A stretch of 64,000 nt of DNA. Source: Phyllobacterium sp. 628. GTDB taxonomy: Bacteria > Pseudomonadota > Alphaproteobacteria > Rhizobiales > Rhizobiaceae. The stretch is from positions 62,001 through 126,000 of the forward strand of contig NZ_CP050300.1 of the NCBI RefSeq assembly GCF_014189505.1, written 5' to 3'. The notes under the pieces were generated by a model. It saw nothing but the letters and a program-made list of their open reading frames with translations, was not told the origin of the DNA and made no database searches. The position numbers were made by a program, and so were the translations under genes. Of this stretch, positions 56,830 through 64,000 are shown piece after piece (the first letter of the stretch is position 1; each line of letters begins with the position of its first letter).

Positions 56830-58001
56830 TGAACGCCGGCGCCGGTACAAGTTTGTTGCAACGCGCCACACGCGTTGCGGCCATCGCCGCTCAATTCGCT
56901 GACACGGTTGATAATGAAGGCCGCTTTCCGCGTGAATCCATTGCGGCGATGAAAGCCGAGCATCTGCTTGGCATCCAGATCCCTGCCGATCTGGGCGGAG
57001 AGTCAGCACAGGTCGAGCAAATCGCGGAAATCTGCTCCATCCTCGGACAGTCCTGCGCCGCAAGTGCCATGATCTTCGCGATGCATCACATCAAGCTGTC
57101 GAGCCTTGTCGAGCATGGCCAGTCGGCGGAATGGCACCGCGCCTTCATGCGCCGCGTCGCAGCGGAACAGCTCCTTCTCGCCTCGGCCACCACCGAAGGC
57201 GGTATTGGCGGAGATCTGCGCAACAGTATCTGCGCGATCGAGATTGAGGGCGCCATCTGCCGTCTCGAAAAGAATGCAACCGTAATTTCCTATGGCACGG
57301 AAGCAGATGCCATTCTGATCACCTCCCGCTCGGGCACAGAAGCTGTATCGTCAGATCAGGTTATGACAGTCTTTGTCAAAGACCAGTACACACTGGAAAA
57401 GACCAACGACTGGGATACGCTCGGCATGCGCGGCACCTGCTCCGAAGGCTTCGTCTTCCGTGGCAGTGCGGGCAAAGAACAGATCCTGCCGCACCCCTTC
57501 GCCGAAATCGCGGCGCAGTCGATGCTGGCCATGGCCCATCTCCTGTGGAGTTCCCTCTGGTACGGTATTGCAGTCGATGCTGTTGGCCGAGCGCAGTCTT
57601 TTGTCCGCGCTGCCGCTAGGCGTTCTCCCGGCGTCCAGCAACCCGGTGCACTGCGCGTGGCCGAGGCATCCAACATGCTGCAGATGCTGAAATCCGAAAT
57701 CATTGCCTGCCTCAATGCATACAGGCTGGCCAAAGACGACGCGGATAAGCTCGCGTCTATGGGTTTTGCCATCACGATGAACAATCTGAAGGTCGCTGCC
57801 TCGCAGACGATCCTTCAGATTATCAATCATGCCATGCTCGTCTGCGGCATTATGGGCTATAAAAACGGGACGCCTTACAGTCTCGGCCGCCATTTGCGCG
57901 ACGCCAATTCGGCGCAGCTGATGGTTTCCAACGAACGTATCCTCGGCAACACAGCCACGATGCTGCTTATCCATAAGCAGAACACCAGTCTCTTGGGGTA
58001 A
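56829..58001 (+). CDS. Acyl-CoA dehydrogenase-like flavoprotein of the carrier-protein operon
   Basis: A 390-residue protein of the acyl-CoA dehydrogenase fold: N-terminal helices, GIQIPADLGGESAQVEQIAEICSILG, a beta domain with LLASATTEGGIGGDLRN, and a C-terminal helical bundle with GYKNGTPYSLGRHLRDAN. The position of the usual catalytic glutamate (YEG in the family) reads MVS here, so the base appears changed. Flavoproteins of this family oxidise aminoacyl groups held on carrier proteins in pyrrole biosynthesis (PltE/RedW), so a carrier-bound aminoacyl substrate is my inference. It is coupled to the ACP gene and six bases from the ligase gene. Confidence 0.8.
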   Translation: MNAGAGTSLLQRATRVAAIAAQFADTVDNEGRFPRESIAAMKAEHLLGIQIPADLGGESAQVEQIAEICSILGQSCAASAMIFAMHHIKLSSLVEHGQSAEWHRAFMRRVAAEQLLLASATTEGGIGGDLRNSICAIEIEGAICRLEKNATVISYGTEADAILITSRSGTEAVSSDQVMTVFVKDQYTLEKTNDWDTLGMRGTCSEGFVFRGSAGKEQILPHPFAEIAAQSMLAMAHLLWSSLWYGIAVDAVGRAQSFVRAAARRSPGVQQPGALRVAEASNMLQMLKSEIIACLNAYRLAKDDADKLASMGFAITMNNLKVAASQTILQIINHAMLVCGIMGYKNGTPYSLGRHLRDANSAQLMVSNERILGNTATMLLIHKQNTSLLG

Positions 58002-58007
58002 TACGAC

Positions 58008-58916
58008 ATGGACGCACAAATCTCTTTTCTGGACCGGTTGTTCACGAGCGGCCTGTTGCTCGACACCGGCGTTGACGGCCTTTACGGACGCAGCGGACGT
58101 TTTGAAGATATTATTGCTGCTTTCGAGCGGCTGATCGATCGCACGGGCGGCGATGACGGCGCTGAAGCAATCCGCTTCCCACCAGGCATGAACCGCGCCA
58201 TCTTTGAAAAAAGCGGCTACATGAAAAGCTTCCCGCAGCTTGCCGGGACTATTCACAGCTTCTGCGGATGTGAGCTCGATCACGTCAACCTCATCCAGTG
58301 CATGGACGAAGGCAAGGACTGGACGAAGGAGCAGCAGGCAACAGAGATCGTTCTGACACCCGCTGCCTGCTATCCACTTTATCCTGTCGTGGCACAGCGC
58401 GGCAATTTGCCTGAGGATGGCGGGTTGTTTGACCTGCAGTCCTACTGTTTCCGGCATGAGCCGTCGAAAGATCCGGCACGCCAGCAGATGTTCCGCATGC
58501 GCGAATATGTTCGCATGGGCAAGCCGGACGAAGTCATGGAATTCCGCCAACTGTGGATGGATCGCGGCACGCAGATCATGCAAAGAGTGGGCCTGCCGGT
58601 CAATATCGACGTTGCCAATGATCCGTTCTTTGGCCGTGCCGGACGCATGCTCGTCAACAATCAGCGCGATCAGAACCTGAAATTCGAACTGCTGATCCCG
58701 ATCACGTCGACCGAGAATCCAACAGCCTGCATGAGTTTCAATTATCATCAGGACCATTTCGGCACCAAATGGGGCATCAATCTCAATGATGGCACCACGG
58801 CGCATACTGCCTGTGTCGGCTTTGGGCTCGAGCGGATCGCATTGGCCCTGCTCCATCATCATGGTCTGGATATCGAGGCGTGGCCCGAACAGGTGCGCAA
58901 AGAATTGTGGGGCTGA
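58008..58916 (+). CDS. Amino acid:[carrier protein] ligase (SerRS-like)
   Basis: A 302-residue truncated class II aaRS-like protein lacking a tRNA-binding domain. Zinc ligands fit the archaeal-type SerRS triad: C121 in PAACYPL, E166 in FRMREYV and C269 in HTACVGF. Motif 2 is [20 protein letters not shown], with ATP-binding Arg, and motif 3 is [11 protein letters not shown]. Known Bradyrhizobium, Agrobacterium and Methylobacterium members activate glycine or alanine with ATP and attach it to a phosphopantetheinyl carrier protein rather than tRNA. The adjacent ACP is the obvious acceptor. What the charged carrier is used for is unknown in any organism I know of. Confidence 0.9.
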   Translation: MDAQISFLDRLFTSGLLLDTGVDGLYGRSGRFEDIIAAFERLIDRTGGDDGAEAIRFPPGMNRAIFEKSGYMKSFPQLAGTIHSFCGCELDHVNLIQCMDEGKDWTKEQQATEIVLTPAACYPLYPVVAQRGNLPEDGGLFDLQSYCFRHEPSKDPARQQMFRMREYVRMGKPDEVMEFRQLWMDRGTQIMQRVGLPVNIDVANDPFFGRAGRMLVNNQRDQNLKFELLIPITSTENPTACMSFNYHQDHFGTKWGINLNDGTTAHTACVGFGLERIALALLHHHGLDIEAWPEQVRKELWG

Positions 58917-58924
58917 CCGGCAGC

Positions 58925-59938
58925 ATGCAGGCAGTTTTCCCCCACATCAATCCCGAAGGCTACACTCCGCATCCGCTGCACTCGCAGGAGCGCATCTGGC
59001 CGGAAACCAATTGCTATGTCGATCTCTGGATCGAAGTTCTGGCGGCGCAAAATCTGCCGCCGGAGGCAATGCTGGGCTTCACACTGAATCAGGACTTCGA
59101 GGGTGACCAGTTCACCTTTTTCAAGGTTCCTTTGGAAGATCTGGAGACACTCTACGATATCCGCGTCGGCGAGCTGGCAATTTTCGATAGGGTCGAAAGT
59201 CATATCGCCGCCCAGATCGCCCGCGGCCGTCTCTGCCTGGTGGAAATGGACAGTTACTTCATGCCGGACACGCAGGGTGTGGGCTACCACAGTGAGCACG
59301 GCAAGACGACGGTTGCCATCAACCGGATGGATACAGAAAGTCGCAGCCTTGAATATTTCCACAATGGCAGCTTCTTCCGGCTGACAGGAGATGATTTCGA
59401 CGGACTGTTCCAGCGGCATCTCACCGATGAGGACATAGCTTTTCTCCCCTATACGGAATTTGCAAAATTCCCGGACGGCAAGACGGACAGCGCAGCCATA
59501 CGGGAAAAGGCTTTGCGTCTTCTGCCCGCTCATTTCGCCCGCAGGCCGGCACAAAATCCTATCCGTGCGTTCATCGAAGTGTTTCCGCAACAAGCCGAAG
59601 CCGTGGCTGAACGGCCCTTCGCCTTCTTCCATAAGTACGCCTTCAACACGATGCGTCAGCTCGGAGCCAATTTCGAACTTGCAGCGAGCCATCTCACGTG
59701 GCTGCGCCCGGATGAAGCATTTGCAACCGCAGCCGAGCACGCGGTCAGGATCGCCGAAGTTGCCAAGGCCACGCAGTTCCAGCTTGCCCGCGCTGTTACC
59801 CGCAAAAGGTTCGACCCCCTTGCCGCGGCACTCATTCCCGCCGCCGATGCGTGGGATCACATGATGGAAGCACTCGGCCGGGAATTGGGCGCACCCGCTG
59901 ACCGGACGGTCGTTTCCGAAAGTCGCGAGGACGCTTGA
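58925..59938 (+). CDS. DUF1839 family protein
   Basis: A 337-residue protein that I place in DUF1839 from its context and length. Residues ~20-165 show a Cys/His/Asp pattern: ETNCYVDLW (C30), LVEMDSYFMPD (D109) and YHSEHGKTT (H122, H125). This is reminiscent of the papain-like BtrH N-terminal acyltransferases, which move acyl groups from carrier proteins; that is my inference from motif spacing. The rest is helical and rich in Phe and Arg. The ATG at 58925 is eight bases after the ligase stop, and the next gene overlaps by four bases. Confidence 0.7.
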   Translation: MQAVFPHINPEGYTPHPLHSQERIWPETNCYVDLWIEVLAAQNLPPEAMLGFTLNQDFEGDQFTFFKVPLEDLETLYDIRVGELAIFDRVESHIAAQIARGRLCLVEMDSYFMPDTQGVGYHSEHGKTTVAINRMDTESRSLEYFHNGSFFRLTGDDFDGLFQRHLTDEDIAFLPYTEFAKFPDGKTDSAAIREKALRLLPAHFARRPAQNPIRAFIEVFPQQAEAVAERPFAFFHKYAFNTMRQLGANFELAASHLTWLRPDEAFATAAEHAVRIAEVAKATQFQLARAVTRKRFDPLAAALIPAADAWDHMMEALGRELGAPADRTVVSESREDA

Positions 59939-62415
59939 TAGCCGGTGCTGCGCCATTGCCAGTCGACAGTGGCCGTCTTCTGGATGACGGATGGCAACTC
60001 ATTCTCACGGCGTCAGGTGAAGCAGCTCTGCCGGACAATCTCCACCGCGAAAGAATGCTGCTGAATGTCCCTGTGCCGGGCACCGTTGCTGCAGCATTGG
60101 AACAAGCGAACCAGTTTGAGCGTGGCGCGCCAACTCCGCTCAATCAGCAGGACGCATGGTATCTGCGTTCATTCCAAGACGAGCTGCCCGGATTGGCGAC
60201 CCTTCATTTCGAAGGGCTGGCGACGATCGCCGAAGTCTACTGGAATGGCGCGCGTATACTTGCCACCGACAATATGTTTCTGGCTTTCGACGCTCCGGTG
60301 CAATTGAGCGGCAATGATGAGCTGGCCATATGTTTTCGGGCACTGGCACCGCATCTTGATCGCAAAGGCCCGCGCGCCCGGTGGCGCACCCAATTGATGA
60401 ATAATCAGGGCCTGCGGCTCGTGCGCACAACCGCTCTCGGTTATATGCCGGGCTGGTGTCCCGAGATTCATGCGGCGGGACCATGGCGTCCGGTGAGGTT
60501 GCTGCGGCCCGATCCTGAACAGATATCAAACATCACAATCGCCAGCGCGCTTACTGATAAGGGAGAGGGTATTCTTACCGTCCACTTTGATTACTCGGGT
60601 ACATGCGAGGCGCTTGTTGTTGAGTGCGCGCATGCCAAGATTGCACCTGTACAAACGAACAATGGCTGCTGGCAGGCCCGGCTTGTTATCCCTGACATAG
60701 CCGTCTGGTGGCCGCACACGCATGGATCGCCGGTTTTGCACGACGTGACGTTGCACCTCGGAAAGCAACAATTTGCTTTGGGGCGCACCGGATTTCGCAG
60801 CCTTCGGATTGACCACGATGATGACGGTCAGGGCTTTGCTGTAATCGTCAACGGCAAACGGATTTTCTGCCGGGGTACTGTCTGGAGTTCCGCTGATATT
60901 GTTCGGCTGCCGGGAAACCGGGAGGACTATGCGCCGTGGCTGCACCTCGCCGTCGAAGCCGGGATGAACATGATCCGTGTCAGCGGCATCACAGTCTATG
61001 AGAGCAATGCGTTTTTTGATCTGTGCGACGAACTTGGAATTCTCATTTGGCAGGATTTCATGTTTGCCAATTTTGACTATCCCGCGAAGGACGCGAATTT
61101 CGCCGCCAATGTTGATGCTGAGGCCCGGCAGTTTTTAACACGGACGATGGCGGCCCCGTCTCTGGCTATCCTGTGCGGCGGCAGTGAAATCTATCAGCAA
61201 GGCTCGATGCTGGGTCTGCCCGAGACGGTGTGGAAGGGACCACTGACCGAGGAAATTCTTTCCGCTCTGTCGGCCAGCCTTCGGCCTGATGTTCCCTATG
61301 TCGCCAATTCGCCCTGCGGTGGCGCCCTCCCCTTCATTTCCAATGCCGGCGTCAGCCATTACTATGGTGTCAGTGCCTATTGCCGTCCGCTCGATGACGC
61401 GCGCCGCGCCAATGTGCGCTTTGCCACGGAATGTCTTGCCTTCTCCAACGTTCCGGAGGCACGCACGCTGAAAGCCCATCTGAATGTTCCCGCAGTTCAT
61501 GATCCCCGCTGGAAAGCGCGGGTTCCCCGTGACAATGGTGTCAGCTGGGATTTCGAGGACGTGCGCGAAGCCTATCTGGAAATGCTGTACGGTTTTGATC
61601 CCGCAAGGCTTCGCCGTGAGGACAACGAGACCTATCTGCATCTGTCACGGGCCGTTACGGCCGAAGTGATGGAGACAACTTTCGCCGAATGGAGGCGGCC
61701 GGGCAGCACTTGTTCCGGCGGTTTGGTCTGGATGTTGCAGGATCTTTTATCCGGCGCGGGATGGGGTGTCATCGACAGCACTGGAGAACCCAAAGCAGCA
61801 TGGTACGGTTTGAAGCGCGCTTCTCGCCCGGTCAATCTCACCCTCACCGATGAAGGCATCAACGGGCTCGCGCTTCATATCATCAATGAGCGTCAGAATA
61901 GCCTGAACGCCATAGTTCAAATCAGTTGCCTGCGCGGCGGCAAGCAGCCGGTTGTTTCAGGGCGCCACGAATTGACCGTTGGGCAGGATGAGCGGATAAC
62001 GCTGGCCGCCACAGATGTGTTTGGTGCTTTTTTCGACACAACCTATGCCTATCGGTTTGGTCCGCCTTCGCATGATGTGACTATCGCGCGTTTGAAAGAA
62101 GCGGGCACGGGCAGGCTTTTGGCGGAAGCCTTCCATTTTCCGCAGGGCCGGACACGCGCTTTCCACGATGCAGTCATTGAGCCGACATTGACGGAAGCAG
62201 ACGGGCACTGGTTGCTTGATCTGGCAACACCTGTCGTCGCACAGTCAGTTCATGTGGATGTGGAAGGTTATCGGCCCGACGATAACTGGTTTCATCTCGC
62301 GCCCGGGGAAACAAAGCGGGTCAGGCTCGTACCGCATCCCGGCATTGAAGGTTCACCCCGACCGTCCGGCGAAATTCGTATCGCCGGAAGTTCTCGCGTC
62401 GTCTGGTTTGAATAA
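59935..62415 (+). CDS. GH2-fold glycoside hydrolase-like protein
   Basis: An 826-residue protein of the GH2 / beta-mannosidase architecture. An N-terminal jelly-roll domain (about 10-180) has a GWCPEIHAAGPWRPV segment, followed by Ig-like domains and a TIM barrel near 300-600. The acid/base glutamate is E418 in LCGGSE, where canonical enzymes have GNNE. The nucleophile is E499 in ATECLAFSN; the 81-residue spacing fits GH2. It has no signal peptide, so it acts in the cytoplasm. It starts at a TTG at 59935, overlapping the DUF1839 stop by four bases, with GCGAGGA upstream. Whether it hydrolyses, or binds or processes an aminoacylated sugar, is open. Confidence 0.78.
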   Translation: MIAGAAPLPVDSGRLLDDGWQLILTASGEAALPDNLHRERMLLNVPVPGTVAAALEQANQFERGAPTPLNQQDAWYLRSFQDELPGLATLHFEGLATIAEVYWNGARILATDNMFLAFDAPVQLSGNDELAICFRALAPHLDRKGPRARWRTQLMNNQGLRLVRTTALGYMPGWCPEIHAAGPWRPVRLLRPDPEQISNITIASALTDKGEGILTVHFDYSGTCEALVVECAHAKIAPVQTNNGCWQARLVIPDIAVWWPHTHGSPVLHDVTLHLGKQQFALGRTGFRSLRIDHDDDGQGFAVIVNGKRIFCRGTVWSSADIVRLPGNREDYAPWLHLAVEAGMNMIRVSGITVYESNAFFDLCDELGILIWQDFMFANFDYPAKDANFAANVDAEARQFLTRTMAAPSLAILCGGSEIYQQGSMLGLPETVWKGPLTEEILSALSASLRPDVPYVANSPCGGALPFISNAGVSHYYGVSAYCRPLDDARRANVRFATECLAFSNVPEARTLKAHLNVPAVHDPRWKARVPRDNGVSWDFEDVREAYLEMLYGFDPARLRREDNETYLHLSRAVTAEVMETTFAEWRRPGSTCSGGLVWMLQDLLSGAGWGVIDSTGEPKAAWYGLKRASRPVNLTLTDEGINGLALHIINERQNSLNAIVQISCLRGGKQPVVSGRHELTVGQDERITLAATDVFGAFFDTTYAYRFGPPSHDVTIARLKEAGTGRLLAEAFHFPQGRTRAFHDAVIEPTLTEADGHWLLDLATPVVAQSVHVDVEGYRPDDNWFHLAPGETKRVRLVPHPGIEGSPRPSGEIRIAGSSRVVWFE

Positions 62416-62418
62416 TCC

Positions 62419-64000
62419 TTATACCGGAAAGCGCCGCGCCATCTGTTCAAGGGCGTCTATATAGGCCTTGCGAGCATGCTCCGGGGTAAGGTTGTGATCG
62501 GCGTCGGCAATCTTTTCGACCGATACGTTTGGATAGCCGGATACTTTTCCGTCCTTTTCATCGAAGTAGAAATCGAAATATTCCAGACCCGGGTCACGAT
62601 AGCTGTAGAGCAGTTGCACTGGAACATTCCTGTCCTTTAAAGCGGCAAAGGCTTTGTAGACTGCCTTTCCTTCCGTCGTGCGATGGCGCAGTAAACGCCG
62701 CGCAAGGCCGCGAATTCTTCGGCCGATCCCGCCTGCAACATTTCGGGCAATGCCCGGAAAATCGAGTTCTCCGCGCACGAGGCGGCGAAATGTCGAGGCG
62801 CGCAGCAAACGGCTGCCATAGTCCTCAAGCGTTCTGTTGCCTTCGCGCACAGCCTCGTCAACGGACCGTCCGGGTTCCCAGTAGAAGGTAATTGGGTTGA
62901 CGAGAACAGCACCAGCAAGACCAGGCTCTGCAGCGGCGTTCTGAAAGCCGAGATATGCTCCGCTGCAACGCCCCGCAACAACGACAGGAACAGCGGCTTC
63001 CCTCATTTTCAGAAATTCCAGCGCTTCGGCCACATCTGCATTCTGCGCCGTATGATAGAGAACCTGATCGGGCGCGCCCGGTACTGGCGGACTGTCAGAG
63101 GCATTGGCCGAGTCAAACCGCAATGAAGCAATACCGCGCCGCGCCAGTTCACGCGATATATGGACTATGGAGCGTCCCCAACCCGCATGCCGGTCATAGG
63201 CTGATGTGAGAAACAAAATTGTTGCGCCCTGCTTTTGAATCAGCGGCTCGCACATCACTCCGTAGAGCCGTTGTCCCTTGCCGAAACGCAGCGGCGTGTC
63301 GCGAAAGCCATCACCCTGCAAATGTCCGCCTTGTATCGGCGCAACGAAGCCCTTGTTTTCAGCCATGGGCAGCCGCGATGCGACACTGGCAACCCAGTCA
63401 GTTACCCGGTCAGCAATATCCAGCGGTAATTGCGAAATGACAGGATTAGAGACCAGCTTGTCATAGCCGGTATAATCCTCGGTCGTAACGGCGCCCCCAA
63501 ATTGGGCGAGATGGGACGCAAATTCCTTGTCTGCAGGCCGGTCAGTTCGCGCCAGCACGAGACATTCCGGTACCAGCTTGCTGTCAAGTGTCATCAGGTT
63601 CGACCGGCGCAAACCCTCGCCGATTTCTGCAGGCAGTTTCAATGATGCAATCGATACGCCACTTTTATCACGCTGTGTCTCATCCAAACCAAGATCCGCA
63701 TCCACCATTCCCGACCAGATTGACAGCTCGCGGATATAGTGCCGGCCGGAAACAACCGGAGCCATGAATCCAATGGCTTCGAGCCCGTCGATCCGGGCGG
63801 CAGCTTCTGCAGCAATGGTCGATCCCATACCTTGGCTGAGAACAATGATCCGTTGGCGACCTGAAAGGTTCTGGAGCAGCTCTGCTCCCGCAACAAGCGC
63901 ATCGCTCCAGACGGTAAAGCCGCTGGAAAAATCCCCGCCGTCCAGCCCGTCACCGGTCCCCGGCCAATCGAAGCGAAACGAAGGAATTCCTTCGGCCGCC
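62419..64000 (-). CDS. Tandem alpha/beta hydrolase (5' end beyond right edge)
   Basis: The frame stays open to the right edge, so the N-terminus lies outside the window. The visible ~526 residues contain two alpha/beta hydrolase units. The first has RFDWPGTGDG and the nucleophile elbow LSQGMG (Ser) near the right edge. The second has RFDSANASDSPP and GRCSGAYLGF, with a late His in ADHNLTPEHAR. They resemble exosortase/PEP-CTERM-associated hydrolases. It converges on the GH2-like gene with three bases between the stop codons, so it may belong to the same system or to a neighbouring operon. Confidence 0.75.
   Translation of the reverse strand, partial: AAEGIPSFRFDWPGTGDGLDGGDFSSGFTVWSDALVAGAELLQNLSGRQRIIVLSQGMGSTIAAEAAARIDGLEAIGFMAPVVSGRHYIRELSIWSGMVDADLGLDETQRDKSGVSIASLKLPAEIGEGLRRSNLMTLDSKLVPECLVLARTDRPADKEFASHLAQFGGAVTTEDYTGYDKLVSNPVISQLPLDIADRVTDWVASVASRLPMAENKGFVAPIQGGHLQGDGFRDTPLRFGKGQRLYGVMCEPLIQKQGATILFLTSAYDRHAGWGRSIVHISRELARRGIASLRFDSANASDSPPVPGAPDQVLYHTAQNADVAEALEFLKMREAAVPVVVAGRCSGAYLGFQNAAAEPGLAGAVLVNPITFYWEPGRSVDEAVREGNRTLEDYGSRLLRASTFRRLVRGELDFPGIARNVAGGIGRRIRGLARRLLRHRTTEGKAVYKAFAALKDRNVPVQLLYSYRDPGLEYFDFYFDEKDGKVSGYPNVSVEKIADADHNLTPEHARKAYIDALEQMARRFPV

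Noticed and set aside
57351..58862. A 503-codon open frame on the minus strand
   Set aside because: It is antisense to the acyl-CoA dehydrogenase-like and ligase genes, whose motifs are clear; the antisense protein shows no recognisable domain and its openness follows from GC-rich codon structure.
58859..59956. A 365-codon minus-strand open frame
   Set aside because: Antisense to the DUF1839 gene; it has no ribosome site or domain and overlaps the coupled operon.
1..64000. CRISPR arrays, insertion sequences, prophage, tRNA or rRNA genes
   Set aside because: No regularly spaced repeats, transposase-like protein, integrase, cloverleaf or rRNA sequence was recognised while reading. A tRNAscan or CRISPR finder run would be needed to be certain.

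Overview
The window is 64 kb of moderately GC-rich, gene-dense chromosome (or large replicon) from an alphaproteobacterium. The order Hyphomicrobiales (Rhizobiales) fits best, in the Brucella/Ochrobactrum, Phyllobacterium or Mesorhizobium neighbourhood. The reasons are the many periplasmic-binding-protein ABC importers, Gcl-Hyi-GlxR next to an IclR regulator, the PuuD-type purine pathway, a DUF1127 protein, and an amino acid:carrier-protein ligase, a family described from Bradyrhizobium, Agrobacterium and Methylobacterium. I infer this from gene content and cannot name the genus. I saw no rRNA, tRNA, insertion sequence, prophage or CRISPR array.

Layout. (1) 1-13.3 kb: two carbohydrate import and catabolism modules. 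On the minus strand are a binding protein, a fused ATPase, two permeases and an SMP-30 lactonase that runs off the left edge. A GAF histidine kinase (frameshifted) and a LuxR-type response regulator diverge from them. On the plus strand are an aldo/keto reductase, a binding protein, an ATPase and a permease, diverging from a tandem-HTH GntR/FCD regulator, with shared palindromic operator candidates. (2) 13.5-17.9 kb: a ferredoxin-NADP reductase, then a MarR-EmrA-EmrB-like efflux operon. (3) 18-22.7 kb: a 1017-residue kinase/M23/class III aminotransferase fusion with a polar amino acid binding protein and an Lrp regulator; the last two are each broken by a one-base indel. (4) 23.3-28.6 kb: an NMT1/SsuA-like ABC importer, a TctDE-like two-component system and a DUF1127 protein.

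(5) 28.6-47.1 kb: a nearly complete purine-to-glycerate route. It comprises a purine permease, guanine deaminase, XdhABC, PuuD urate oxidase, HIU hydrolase, a PuuE-OHCU decarboxylase fusion, allantoicase and ureidoglycolate lyase, then Gcl, Hyi and GlxR for the glyoxylate produced, with IclR and LysR regulators. Glycerate kinase and urease are not in the window.

(6) 47-56.4 kb: a two-component system preceded by two tiny coupled ORFs and a palindrome, a D-aminopeptidase-like serine hydrolase, a cupin, LysR and LuxR regulators, and an MFS exporter.

(7) 56.6-64 kb: the most interesting part. A tight operon encodes an acyl carrier protein, an acyl-CoA-dehydrogenase-like flavoprotein, a class II aaRS-like amino acid:carrier protein ligase, a DUF1839 protein and a GH2-fold glycosidase-like protein. 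It converges on a tandem alpha/beta hydrolase that runs off the right edge. I read this as a non-ribosomal pathway that charges an amino acid onto a carrier protein, oxidises it there, and may transfer it to another molecule. The product is unknown.
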